Below, piece after piece: positions 8,212 to 17,744 of a DNA stretch of 52,692 nt. Source of the DNA: Spongiibacteraceae bacterium. GTDB lineage: Bacteria > Pseudomonadota > Gammaproteobacteria > Pseudomonadales > Dasaniaceae. The position numbers and the translations under genes were made by a program. Numbering within the stretch: position 1 is the stretch's first letter; the number at the start of each line of letters is the position of its first letter. The stretch covers positions 1 through 52,692 of the forward strand of contig JAUXHA010000006.1 in NCBI GenBank assembly GCA_030621845.1, written 5' to 3'. The notes below the pieces were generated by a model. That model was not told where the DNA came from, did no database searches, and saw only the letters and a program-made list of their open reading frames with translations.

Positions 8212-8964
8212 ATGCAACGATTTAATAATAAAGTCGCTTTTATTACTGGAGCTGCCTCAGGCATTGGCCGAGCGACTGCGGTTCGCCTGGCGGAGGAGGG
8301 CGCCAGTGTCATGCTGGCTGATATTAATGAGCAGGGTTTAGCGCAGACCCGCCAGTTAATTGAAGATAACGCGGGTGTTGCGGCGACGATTCGGCTGGAT
8401 GTTTCTAATCGTGCCGAGTGCCAGCAGGCGATTGCTGTGGTCGTTGAGCAGTTTGGCCATTTGGATGTGCTGTGTAATATTGCCGGTATCTTTAAAAGTG
8501 CGCGAATGACTGAGATTGAGGAAGAAGACTGGAATCGAATGGTAGCAATTAATCTCAACAGTGTGTTTTTCCTCAGTCAGGCGGCGATGCCACACTTAAT
8601 CAGCAGCAAGGGCAACATCGTTAATATGGCCTCCACAGCTGCCCTGGTGGGCCAAATTTATAATGCCATGTACTGTGCTACCAAGGGCGCGGTGGTGATG
8701 TTATCGAAATCCATGGCGGTGGAATATGCCAAGGCGGGGGTCAGGGTCAATGCGCTCTGCCCGGGCGGTGTTAATACACCACTGACCGCTAATATCAGCC
8801 TGCCAGAGGATGCCGATATGGAGTTGTTTATGCGTATGATGCCGTTGTTGGATATTGCTGAGGCAGATGAGATAGCCGCCGCCATTGCCTATCTTGCTTC
8901 AGATGAGGCCCGTTATGTAACCGGGACGGCGTTTGCGATTGATGGTGGGCAGACGGCTAATTAG
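8212..8964 (+). CDS. Short-chain dehydrogenase/reductase
   Basis: A 250-residue classical SDR with TGAASGIG near the N-terminus, N-I-A-G in place of NNAG, an active-site Ser in MASTA, YCATK (Tyr/Lys) and a GGQ C-terminus. It is divergently transcribed from the acyl-CoA ligase with an 83-bp gap, so the two may share a control region. It probably acts on a hydroxyacyl or cyclic alcohol intermediate; the substrate is unknown. The ribosome-binding site is weak (CAGGGCAG). Confidence 0.85.
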   Translation: MQRFNNKVAFITGAASGIGRATAVRLAEEGASVMLADINEQGLAQTRQLIEDNAGVAATIRLDVSNRAECQQAIAVVVEQFGHLDVLCNIAGIFKSARMTEIEEEDWNRMVAINLNSVFFLSQAAMPHLISSKGNIVNMASTAALVGQIYNAMYCATKGAVVMLSKSMAVEYAKAGVRVNALCPGGVNTPLTANISLPEDADMELFMRMMPLLDIAEADEIAAAIAYLASDEARYVTGTAFAIDGGQTAN

Positions 8965-8994
8965 TGACCCGGTGTTGTAGCTTGCAACAGTTGT

Positions 8995-9570
8995 TTATAG
9001 ATCGCCATTCCATGATTCGGGCAGGTATTTCAGGCCGAGACTTACCACCGCGGTGCGCAGTAAGCTTTTAAGTGCCTGATAATTTTCAGCGCCGATGGCA
9101 GCAATGTATTCCTCGATAATTTCATCGACGATTTCCATGCTGTCATGCACTAACTGTTCCCCGCGAGGGGTGAGCTCAATGATTTTTGCTCGTTTGTCGG
9201 TTTCATCAACATGCCGTTTGACATAACCGATACGCTCCATTTCCTTGACCAGTTTACCCATGGCTTGTTGAGTAATGCTTGCTCTTGCGGCCAGTTCGGT
9301 TAGCCGGACTGAGCCAAAGCCGAGGTTGGAAAACAGTGAGGAGTGGGAGGGACGAATCTTGTTGTGGCCACGCTGATGACATTTTTCCAGCGCGCGTTGC
9401 TCAAAGTTTTTGGCTAATTCAATTAACAGGCGGCTAAAGTTATTCGAAAGCTTTTCGGCATTGTGCGGTGCTATGATTTCAGGCATATATTTTATAATAT
9501 TCAGACGCGGTATAAGGCAACAGTTGCTACCATAGCCAGACCCTGTGATCTTGTCCAGTGCAGGCTTCAT
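8995..9570 (-). CDS. MarR-family transcriptional regulator
   Basis: A 191-residue frame, with a likelier start at an internal ATG (9484-9486) giving about 163 residues; neither start has a clear ribosome-binding site. The winged helix-turn-helix is plain: RLTELAARASITQQAMGKLV is the helix-turn-helix, followed by a wing with DETDKRAK. MarR proteins repress nearby genes and release DNA on binding small, often aromatic or CoA-linked ligands. Position next to the ligase/SDR pair suggests it controls them; no operator was identified. Confidence 0.85.
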   Translation of the reverse strand: MKPALDKITGSGYGSNCCLIPRLNIIKYMPEIIAPHNAEKLSNNFSRLLIELAKNFEQRALEKCHQRGHNKIRPSHSSLFSNLGFGSVRLTELAARASITQQAMGKLVKEMERIGYVKRHVDETDKRAKIIELTPRGEQLVHDSMEIVDEIIEEYIAAIGAENYQALKSLLRTAVVSLGLKYLPESWNGDL

Positions 9571-9595
9571 ATTGGTGCATATTCACTAAGCCAGG

Positions 9596-9733
9596 ATGTT
9601 ATTGATGCAGGAAAACCTTATCGAGCTACTTGATAAGCGTGACATTGAGGGTGTATTGCTACGCCACTGTCGAGGTATTGATCGAATGGCCGATTCCAGA
9701 AGGGATGCGGAGGGGGCAGCGGGAGCGCAGTGA
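9596..9733 (+). pseudogene. Remnant of a SnoaL/NTF2-like gene
   Basis: A 45-codon frame ends in TGA. Its first 31 residues (through LRHCRGIDRM) match the start of NTF2/SnoaL-like fold proteins, whose N-terminal helix typically has an R-x-I-x-x-V-L-x-R-x-C-R-G-I-D pattern. The match breaks off, and the +1 frame just downstream contains DIIDWDW, reminiscent of the end of the same family. This fits a gene that lost its middle. Full family members are about 130-170 residues. The call rests on pattern recognition. Confidence 0.5.
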
Positions 9734-9778
9734 TATTATTGATTGGGATTGGCGAACATCATCGGCTTGGGAGATAAC

Positions 9779-10174
9779 ATGAGTTCACTGGAAAAATTCA
9801 AAAGCAATTTTGTCGACCACGTGGGCATTGTAGTGGAGTCGATGGAGAGTGGCGTTGCCGTGATGACGCTGGTGCTGGCGGATCATCATCGCAATAGCGG
9901 CGGGCTGGCTCATGGTGGTGTATTGGCGTCGCTGGCAGACAGCGCCGGCGGTGCGGCAGCTTACAGTATGGTTCCCTATGAAAAAATGGCGGTGACCACG
10001 GACTTTTCCCTAACGTGCCTGAAAAGCATTAGCGCAGGCTCTTTGATGGCTACGGCGCGGGTGATTCACTCGGGGCGTCGGTTTATGCGTGCAGAGGTAA
10101 AAATTACTTCCGGGGATGTTTTACTTGCCACTGCCGGGGTCTCGTTCATGGTGATTGACCGGCCCAATCTTTAA
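9779..10174 (+). CDS. PaaI-type hotdog-fold acyl-CoA thioesterase
   Basis: A 131-residue protein with the PaaI/YbgC-type signature HGGVLASLADSAGG, where Gly-Gly follows the conserved His and an Asp occupies the catalytic helix. Such enzymes hydrolyse acyl- or aryl-CoA thioesters. The ATG at 9779, preceded by GGGAGA, is preferred over a TTG at 9743. It may free CoA in the ligase/SDR module upstream. Its stop codon shares a TTAA palindrome with the convergent murI. Confidence 0.85.
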   Translation: MSSLEKFKSNFVDHVGIVVESMESGVAVMTLVLADHHRNSGGLAHGGVLASLADSAGGAAAYSMVPYEKMAVTTDFSLTCLKSISAGSLMATARVIHSGRRFMRAEVKITSGDVLLATAGVSFMVIDRPNL

Positions 10175-10977
10175 GCGCGCCAAAGGGCAAATTCCTTAAA
10201 CCCATAAGCCTTAAATGATTGCTGTAATGCTTCGGTATGGCTGGATAAATCGGTAAAAAGAGCAATATCGCTGGCCTTATCTTCGCTGCTCGGATGGTCA
10301 TGGCTATCGAGCAAACTCTTAACCCGGCGCGCAATCGCGGCACCGGAATCAACCCAGTGTTTTATTTCCGGTGCTGCTGCTGATAATTCATCGATAGCAA
10401 GAGGAAAGTGGGTGCAGGCCAGTACGATGGTATCCAGTTCCGGCCAGCGCGGGTGTTGCCTGAACTGCTTGATGACAGCTGTGGCCGCGTCGGGGTGGGC
10501 TGCGCCGCCACGCATTTTCTGCTCAACGGCCGCCACCAGTTCTGCCGAGCCCACGCGAATAATTTCACAGTGATTGGCGTAGTCCCTGATCAAATCATCG
10601 GTGTATTCGCGATCAATCGTACCCGGGGTAGCGAGTAAGCCAACGACATGGGTGGCACTGCTCTGGGCGGCGGGTTTGATCGCAGGAACTACGCCTACGA
10701 TGGGTATGTCGAGCATTTGGCGCAGCGTTGGTAGCACCAGGGTACTGGCAGAATTACAGCCGATAACGATCAGCTCAGGCTGGTAGCTCGCGGCTACATC
10801 ACCGATCAGTCCGGTGACGCGGTCAAGCAATTGCTGCTCGGCCAATAAACCATAGGGAAACAGGGCGTTATCGGCCAGATAGGTGATGCGGCAAGGCCCT
10901 ACCGTGGATCGAATATGCTGGACGATGCTCAGGCCGCCGACACCGGAGTCGAAGATCAGGATATGATGTTTGCTCAT
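10171..10977 (-). CDS. murI: Glutamate racemase
   Basis: A 268-residue MurI that makes D-glutamate for peptidoglycan. The two catalytic cysteines are Cys74 in GCNSAST and Cys188 in ACTHFPL; the N-terminal FDSGVGGL is the family start. It follows the small Kazal lipoprotein gene by 17 bp on the same strand, probably one transcript. It overlaps the convergent thioesterase gene by 4 bp (TTAA). Confidence 0.96.
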   Translation of the reverse strand: MSKHHILIFDSGVGGLSIVQHIRSTVGPCRITYLADNALFPYGLLAEQQLLDRVTGLIGDVAASYQPELIVIGCNSASTLVLPTLRQMLDIPIVGVVPAIKPAAQSSATHVVGLLATPGTIDREYTDDLIRDYANHCEIIRVGSAELVAAVEQKMRGGAAHPDAATAVIKQFRQHPRWPELDTIVLACTHFPLAIDELSAAAPEIKHWVDSGAAIARRVKSLLDSHDHPSSEDKASDIALFTDLSSHTEALQQSFKAYGFKEFALWRA

Positions 10978-10994
10978 GATTAATTCAACAGGGC

Positions 10995-11234
10995 TCAGGG
11001 TTTTGGACAGGCCCCCTCATTATAACCGGTGACATCATTGTTGCTGCAGGCCGAGCAGCCGTTGCTGTAAAGGCCTTCTTTGCCGTTTTTCTTAACTGCA
11101 CAGACCGGGCTGTATTCGCGCGTACAGACTTCAGGTCGCGGCTCTTCACAATGGTGTTGATAGGCTGGCGTGGTGTTGGTACAGGCGAACATCATCACCG
11201 TGGCCGCAAGTATCAGTAAACGTCGAAAATTCAT
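10995..11234 (-). CDS. Small Kazal-type protease-inhibitor-like lipoprotein
   Basis: 79 residues. The N-terminus is a lipoprotein signal (basic MNFRR, hydrophobic core, MFAC with the lipidated Cys18). The mature part has six cysteines (29, 37, 45, 60, 63, 76) and a Kazal-like pattern: SPVCA, YSNGCSAC, VTGYNEGAC. Kazal domains inhibit serine proteases by inserting a loop in the active site. Here it would be anchored to a periplasmic or outer membrane face. Linkage to murI suggests co-transcription but no obvious functional link. Target protease unknown. Confidence 0.75.
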   Translation of the reverse strand: MNFRRLLILAATVMMFACTNTTPAYQHHCEEPRPEVCTREYSPVCAVKKNGKEGLYSNGCSACSNNDVTGYNEGACPKP

Positions 11235-11374
11235 AGTGGTTCCTCGTTATCTTGTGGTGATGATAACCTGAAGTGGTTTGTGGCTCTAGTGTTACGGATT
11301 CCGTTTAGCGCATAATTAGCCTCTTATTGCGTTGAAATTGGGTTACCATGGCGGCGATTTTTTAAGGGGGTTCA

Positions 11375-12148
11375 ATGAAAGTCATTACAGTAAATACCAA
11401 CGGTATCCGCGCCGCCGCCCGCAAGGGTTTTTTTGACTGGTTACCCGGGCAGCAGGCCGATGTGATCTGCATCCAGGAGACGAAGGCACAAATTCACCAG
11501 TTGGAGGATGCGATTTTTCATCCCGAAGGTTATCACTGCTATTACTTTGATGCAGAAAAGAAAGGTTACAGTGGTACGGCCATCTACTCCCGTAAGAAAC
11601 CGAATAAGATTATCCGGGGCTTGGGCTGGGATCCTGCCGATTCAGAGGGCCGCTATCTGCAGGTCGATTTTGACGGGATTAGTGTAATTTCGCTGTATAT
11701 GCCGTCAGGGTCCAGCAGCGATGAACGGCAACAGCGCAAAATTGCCTTTATGGATAGGATTTTACCGCACTTCAAGTCACTGCGACGTAAACACCGTGAA
11801 TTTATTATCTGTGCAGACTGGAATATTTGTCACCGGGAGATCGATTTGAAAAACTGGAAGCCGAATCAAAAAAATTCCGGTTTTCTGCCTGAAGAGCGCG
11901 CATGGCTTGACCAGCTATTTGATCAGCTGGGTTATGTCGATGCTTTTCGCGTCATCAATCAGCAGCCGGAACAGTACACCTGGTGGTCCAACCGCGGTCA
12001 GGCCTGGGCAAAGAATGTCGGCTGGCGTCTGGATTATCATCTCATCACTCCGGGACTTGTTGAGGCGATTGAATCAGCGGAGATCTACAAGGAACAGCGC
12101 TTTTCAGACCACGCGCCTTTTATCATGAGCTATAACATTGATCATTAA
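11375..12148 (+). CDS. xthA: Exodeoxyribonuclease III (AP endonuclease)
   Basis: A 257-residue ExoIII-type Mg-dependent nuclease that cuts at abasic sites and degrades 3' ends in base-excision repair. Motifs are NTNGIRAA, Glu35 in IQETK, YSGTAIYS, the catalytic ADWNICH loop and SDHAP at the C-terminus. The ATG at 11375 has an AAGGGGG site. It is followed by a rho-independent terminator. Confidence 0.93.
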   Translation: MKVITVNTNGIRAAARKGFFDWLPGQQADVICIQETKAQIHQLEDAIFHPEGYHCYYFDAEKKGYSGTAIYSRKKPNKIIRGLGWDPADSEGRYLQVDFDGISVISLYMPSGSSSDERQQRKIAFMDRILPHFKSLRRKHREFIICADWNICHREIDLKNWKPNQKNSGFLPEERAWLDQLFDQLGYVDAFRVINQQPEQYTWWSNRGQAWAKNVGWRLDYHLITPGLVEAIESAEIYKEQRFSDHAPFIMSYNIDH

Positions 12149-12194
12149 TTGCCACTGCAAGGGTAAAGCGGTACAGTAGGCGCGCTTTTGAGGC

Positions 12195-12217
12195 CGCCCG
12201 AGAGGGCGTTATTTTTT
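12195..12217 (+). terminator. Rho-independent terminator after xthA
   Basis: CGCCC-GAGA-GGGCG stem-loop followed by TTATTTTTT, between xthA and yajC. The yajC ribosome-binding region begins soon after, so yajC either has its own promoter overlapping this hairpin or depends on read-through. Confidence 0.7.
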
Positions 12218-12240
12218 CGTTTTAAAAAGGTTAATTATTA

Positions 12241-12573
12241 ATGAGCTGGTTTATCTCACAGGCCCACGCACAGGCCGCAGACGGTCAATCCTCCCAGGGT
12301 GATCTGTTCCCTTTAATCATGATTATCGGCATGTTTGTGATGCTGTATTTTCTTACGATCAGGCCCCAGCGCAAGCGCCAAAAAGAACATGCTGAATTGA
12401 TCACTAATTTGTCCTCCGGTGATGAAGTGGTGACTAGCAGCGGTATCATGGGCAAAATCAGCAAAATCGACGATGATTATGTGCTATTGAAAGTTGCCGA
12501 TAATGTGGAGTTGAAATTCCAGAAAGTGTCCATTCATGCGGTGTTACCCAAGGGCACACTGAAGAAGATATAG
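12241..12573 (+). CDS. yajC: Preprotein translocase accessory subunit YajC
   Basis: A 110-residue YajC: a single transmembrane helix (about 22-42) followed by the conserved RPQRKRQKEH and a small cytoplasmic beta domain with GDEVVTSSGIMGKI. YajC associates with SecDF and is also found near efflux pumps. In most gammaproteobacteria it lies between tgt and secD; here it stands alone between xthA and a PLP enzyme, so it is either relocated or a second copy. Confidence 0.93.
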   Translation: MSWFISQAHAQAADGQSSQGDLFPLIMIIGMFVMLYFLTIRPQRKRQKEHAELITNLSSGDEVVTSSGIMGKISKIDDDYVLLKVADNVELKFQKVSIHAVLPKGTLKKI

Positions 12574-12586
12574 CAGCAGTAACCGA

Positions 12587-12612
12587 GGTGGTGAACTGTT
12601 CTGTTCATCACC
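12587..12612 (+). terminator. Possible terminator hairpin after yajC
   Basis: GGTGGTGAAC and GTTCATCACC form a 10-bp stem with one G-T pair and a 6-base loop. The following sequence is only moderately T-rich, so termination is uncertain. Confidence 0.4.
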
Positions 12613-12671
12613 GCTGTGTTATTTATCACCGTGTGTGTTTTATTTAATGATCCTATCTGGTGGTTTCTGTG

Positions 12672-13661
12672 ATGACTGTTAATTACCCGCCAAAACTCTC
12701 CCTGGCACAAACGCCGACACCGCTGACTTTGCTTGAACGTTTATCCGCCCAGGTCGGGGGCCCAAGAATTTGGGTGAAACGCGACGATATGACCGGTGGG
12801 GTGGTCTCGGGAAATAAAATACGCAAGCTGGAGTTTTCCCTCGCTGCCGCCATAGAGCAGGGTTGTGATACGGTGATTACCTGTGGTGGAGTGCAGTCTA
12901 ACCACTGCCGTACCACGGCCATACTTTGTGCTCAACTGGGGCTTAAATGCCACCTGATTTTACGCGGTGCTGAAGAGCCTGCCGATGGCAACCTGTTACT
13001 TGATAAGCTGGCGGGGGCGGAGATCAGCTACTATCCGAATACTGAATATACCGCCCGTGCGGGTGAGATTTTGCAGTACTGGCGTGATTATTACGCTGAA
13101 CAAGGCTGTAAAGCCTTTGCTATTCCTGTCGGTGCCAGTGATGGTATCGGTTTGTGGGGTTATATTGCTGCCTGCAAGGAATTGCAGGCAGATTTTAAAC
13201 AGCATGGGATTAAACCGGCGCACATTATTACGGCGACAGGTTCGGGGGGCACCCAGGGTGGCTTGACCGTGGGCAATGCGCTTTATCAGCTTGGGGCTAC
13301 GGTGTGGGGTATTAATGTCTGTGATGATGCCGATTATTTCCGGCGTAAAGTACTGGAAGATATGCGTCAGTGGCAGCAGTGGTATCAACAGTCACTGGAG
13401 GTGAGTCAATTGCCGATCAATGTCATCGATGGTTATGTGGGAGCAGGTTACGCTCGCGCCTCTGAAGCGGTCTTTGCCACCATAAAAAAAGTAGCGAAAA
13501 GTGAAGGGCTGGTACTTGACCCGGTTTATACGGGCAAGGCATTTCACGGCATGCTCGACCAGATACGACAGGGTCGTTTTGATGGCTGTGATGATATTGT
13601 GTATATCCATACCGGTGGGATTTTCGGCTTGTTTCCACAGCGACAGCAGCTCCATTATTAA
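12672..13661 (+). CDS. PLP-dependent D-cysteine desulfhydrase / ACC deaminase family protein
   Basis: 329 residues of the fold-type II PLP family that includes D-cysteine desulfhydrase (DcyD) and 1-aminocyclopropane-1-carboxylate deaminase. The PLP lysine is Lys49 in SGNKIRKLE. QSNHCR and GSGGTQGG are the substrate and phosphate loops, and YTGKAFHG is near the C-terminus. It removes ammonia (and sulfide from D-Cys) to give a keto acid. The ATG at 12672 is chosen; a GTG at 12660 is possible. It is convergent with alr and shares its TTAA stop. Which substrate is used cannot be settled by eye; proximity to alr hints at D-amino acids. Confidence 0.8.
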   Translation: MTVNYPPKLSLAQTPTPLTLLERLSAQVGGPRIWVKRDDMTGGVVSGNKIRKLEFSLAAAIEQGCDTVITCGGVQSNHCRTTAILCAQLGLKCHLILRGAEEPADGNLLLDKLAGAEISYYPNTEYTARAGEILQYWRDYYAEQGCKAFAIPVGASDGIGLWGYIAACKELQADFKQHGIKPAHIITATGSGGTQGGLTVGNALYQLGATVWGINVCDDADYFRRKVLEDMRQWQQWYQQSLEVSQLPINVIDGYVGAGYARASEAVFATIKKVAKSEGLVLDPVYTGKAFHGMLDQIRQGRFDGCDDIVYIHTGGIFGLFPQRQQLHY

Positions 13662-14728
13662 TCGCTATAATGCCTGTGCACTCTTGATGTCACTGCGGTA
13701 AGTAATTCGTAGCTGATGGTCTCGGCACAGGCGGCGACCTCTTCTACTTTTACTGCGTCTCCCCACAGCTGGGCTTCATCACCCGGCGCTATACCCTCAC
13801 AGTCACTGATATCCACGGTAATCATATCCATGGAAACCCGCCCGGCCAAACGAGCGCGTTGGCCCCTGATGATGACCGGTGTTCCGTTTTTGGCATGACG
13901 GGGATAGCCATCGCCGTAGCCAATGCCAATGGTGGCAATACGGGCGACTTGCTCGCTCTGCCAAGTGCCGTTGTAACCCACCGCTTCATTGGCAGCGATC
14001 TCGCGGATGGCAATGACCGGTGCGGTTAAGGTCATTACTGGCTGTAGGGGTAGTGTGCTCGCCTGGCGCAGGGGGTTAGCACCATAGAGCATGATGCCGG
14101 GACGCACCCAATGCTGTTGTGTGTCAGGGTATTGAATCAGTGCCGCCGAGTTCGCCATGCTGAGTGGTAGATTACTGTCTTTAACGGTGGCCAGGAATTG
14201 CCGGCTCTGTCGTTGAGTGCAATCAGCGTCTGCCTCGTCGGCACGGCTAAAATGAGTCATGGCGATCAGTTCGCCTACTGCAGTACTGGCTGCAAGCAGC
14301 TGCCGGGCGTGGTTAAAATCATCGGGAGCCAGCCCAAGTCGATGCATGCCGGTATCAATTTTTAACCAGATACTGAGCGGGGAGGGTAAGCTGAGCTTAC
14401 ACAACTGTTCCACCATGGCGAGACTGTGGATGACCACATCAATAGTGTGGTGGCTGCAATAGAGTAGCGTTGAATCACTTAAATGACTGCCTAGCAATAA
14501 AATTCGTTGCCGGGGGTTGCTGGCACGGAGTGTTGCTGCCTCCTCGATACGAGCCACCGCCAGGCCATCGGCCTGCTGCAGCGCATTGGCAACGGGCACC
14601 AGGCCGTGTCCGTAAGCATCGGCTTTGATGACTGCCATCAGTTTTGAGTGTGGCGCCGCTTGTCTGGCCAGGGCCAGGTTATGGCGTATAGCCGAGAGAT
14701 CGATGGAAGCCTTGGCAGATAGGGTCAT
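13658..14728 (-). CDS. alr: Alanine racemase
   Basis: A 356-residue fold-type III PLP racemase that makes D-Ala for peptidoglycan. The PLP lysine is Lys35 in VIKADAYGHG; the second catalytic base, a Tyr, is in the GYGDGYPR region; MDMITVD matches the C-terminal domain. Length is typical for Alr. It overlaps the desulfhydrase gene tail-to-tail by 4 bp. There is no dnaB upstream, the usual alr neighbour in many relatives. Confidence 0.95.
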   Translation of the reverse strand: MTLSAKASIDLSAIRHNLALARQAAPHSKLMAVIKADAYGHGLVPVANALQQADGLAVARIEEAATLRASNPRQRILLLGSHLSDSTLLYCSHHTIDVVIHSLAMVEQLCKLSLPSPLSIWLKIDTGMHRLGLAPDDFNHARQLLAASTAVGELIAMTHFSRADEADADCTQRQSRQFLATVKDSNLPLSMANSAALIQYPDTQQHWVRPGIMLYGANPLRQASTLPLQPVMTLTAPVIAIREIAANEAVGYNGTWQSEQVARIATIGIGYGDGYPRHAKNGTPVIIRGQRARLAGRVSMDMITVDISDCEGIAPGDEAQLWGDAVKVEEVAACAETISYELLTAVTSRVHRHYSD

Positions 14729-14884
14729 AATACTTGTTTGTCAGTAAGGGATTTTCTATTGTACAAATATATTGCGTTACAGCCAGTGTTTAATCGTGGC
14801 TGCGGGCGATTAAGGTGTATGGGGGCTGTAGTTATTAGCGACAATTTTGTATAGTAAAAAACAAGTACACATGGAATTACGTCT

Positions 14885-15790
14885 ATGCCCAGCAGCTATG
14901 GAAATAAACTGGTAATCGCCATTTCTTCAAGGGCGCTATTTAATCTCGATGACAGTCATCGGGTTTATGAGCAGCAGGGACTGGTCGCTTACCAGCAATA
15001 CCAGATAGAGCATGAGGATGAGCCATTACTGCCCGGTGAGGCTTTCCCCCTGGTGCAAAAATTACTGCATATCAATGAGCGGCTGGGTGGCGAGCCGCGA
15101 GTTGAAGTATTGCTACTGTCTCGCAACAGTGCCGATACCGGTCTGCGGGTATTTAATTCAATTCAGCACCACGGACTGGAAATCACCCGGGCTGCCTTTT
15201 CCGGTGGCGAGAGCCCTTATCGCTATGTTTCCGCCTTTGGCTGTCATTTATTTTTATCGACTCATGCCGATGATGTGCGCTCTGCACTGGATAACGGTGT
15301 CGCTGCGGCCACCTTGATTTCCTCACCAAAGGATCAGGTGGATAATAGCCATTCCCAGCTTAAATTTGCCTTTGATGGCGATGCGGTGTTGTTTTCCGAT
15401 GAGGCGGAGCGAGTATATAAACGTGAAGGGCTGGAAGCATTTACCCAGAGTGAGATTGCTGCGGCCAGGAAACCCCTGCGAGGGGGGCCTTTCAAATCCT
15501 TTCTGGCGGCGCTGCATGGTTTGCAGGCTGAGTTTGCCGCCGATGAATCACCTATTCGCACGGCGCTGGTCACCGCACGTTCAGCACCGGCTCATGAGCG
15601 GGTGATCCGAACATTGAGGGATTGGAATATTCGTATCGATGAGTCCTTGTTTCTCGGTGGCCTGGATAAAGGGGAATTCCTTAAGGCCTACGGTGCCGAT
15701 GTGTTTTTTGATGATCAAAAGGGACATTGTGAGTCAGCCAGTCAGCATGTGGCGACGGGGCATGTTCCTCACGGTGTTGCCAATAACTAA
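14885..15790 (+). CDS. 5'-nucleotidase (cytosolic 5'-nucleotidase family)
   Basis: A 301-residue protein of the 5-nucleotidase family related to vertebrate cN-I (Pfam PF06189). Typical segments are the N-terminal ISSRALFNLDDSHRVY, LLLSRNSADTGLRVFNSI, FDGDAVLFSDEAE and LFLGGLDKGEFL followed by FFDDQ. It should dephosphorylate nucleoside 5'-monophosphates in the cytoplasm. It stands alone, divergent from alr across about 155 bp. Confidence 0.85.
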   Translation: MPSSYGNKLVIAISSRALFNLDDSHRVYEQQGLVAYQQYQIEHEDEPLLPGEAFPLVQKLLHINERLGGEPRVEVLLLSRNSADTGLRVFNSIQHHGLEITRAAFSGGESPYRYVSAFGCHLFLSTHADDVRSALDNGVAAATLISSPKDQVDNSHSQLKFAFDGDAVLFSDEAERVYKREGLEAFTQSEIAAARKPLRGGPFKSFLAALHGLQAEFAADESPIRTALVTARSAPAHERVIRTLRDWNIRIDESLFLGGLDKGEFLKAYGADVFFDDQKGHCESASQHVATGHVPHGVANN

Positions 15791-15975
15791 TAAAAAGCAT
15801 TAACTTTCGTTAGTAATCCTTTGTTTTTAAACAAATAAATGCAGTATTATTATTTGCCAGTCGTTTGTGCCTGTATTATTACCCCTGTGTGCTTTCAGGC
15901 AACTGCTAAGCTGAGAGTCAATTACTGATAAACGGTACATAAGTGGTAGCACTGGACGCCAGTGCTGAAGTTAAT

Positions 15976-16482
15976 ATGAGCCAAACGATTCTTTTTGCGA
16001 CTGACCTTGGGGTGCATACCTCCTATTTGTTACATCACGTCAATGCGCTGGCTGCCGAGCGTTCGGCGCGAGTGATTGTCTTGCATGTCATTGAGCCGCC
16101 GGGGCAGTTGGGCGATGCAGTGGTCAAAGCGTACCTTTCAGATGAGTGCCAGCACGAGCTCGAGCAGAGCGGGATTGAGCGTATTATTGATGGGGTCAAG
16201 GATAGGATTGTCACTGTACTTGAAGATGAATTCCTCGACGGTAATCCTGGCCTGGCTGGTGTTCGCGATGTTCGTGTCGTCACCGGCAAGCCCGTTGAGG
16301 TTATTCTCGAACAGGCGAATAAAAGTGGTGCTGACCTGCTGGTACTGGGAAGCCACAGTCATGAAAACCAGAACCCGCATATGCTTGGCTCAGTGACCGC
16401 CAGAGTACTGCAGATGTCACGAATTCCCGTTTTTATGGTTCCCCTTACGCGTCACTCTCATTTGACGGCCGGGATAGCCTAG
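15976..16482 (+). CDS. Universal stress protein (UspA family)
   Basis: 168 residues, single Usp domain. It begins with MSQTILFATDLG (strand 1 and the conserved Asp), has VLHVIEPP, and ends with LLVLGSHSHEN and GSVTARVLQ-IPVFMVP, the family nucleotide-binding region. The spacing is close to G-2x-G-9x-G(S/T), with Ser/His in place of one Gly, so ATP binding is not certain. The ATG at 15976 matches the family start; an in-frame GTG at 15943 would add 11 unrelated residues. Confidence 0.85.
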   Translation: MSQTILFATDLGVHTSYLLHHVNALAAERSARVIVLHVIEPPGQLGDAVVKAYLSDECQHELEQSGIERIIDGVKDRIVTVLEDEFLDGNPGLAGVRDVRVVTGKPVEVILEQANKSGADLLVLGSHSHENQNPHMLGSVTARVLQMSRIPVFMVPLTRHSHLTAGIA

Positions 16483-16549
16483 GAAATCAGCAATAAGCTA
16501 CTGCTGTCATTTAGAACTAATAAGAAGCTTTTTTTTCATATTGGTCTAA

Positions 16550-17632
<1,083 letters not shown>

Positions 17633-17744
17633 TGTCGTAGCAGTGGCGTTATCACTGCTGGTGCCTCACTACCGATCGATTTGCGTCGCTTATCGTTTCC
17701 CTGTAGATTGTCCCGCCTGTTAAATAGCCCTATGGAGTAATGTT

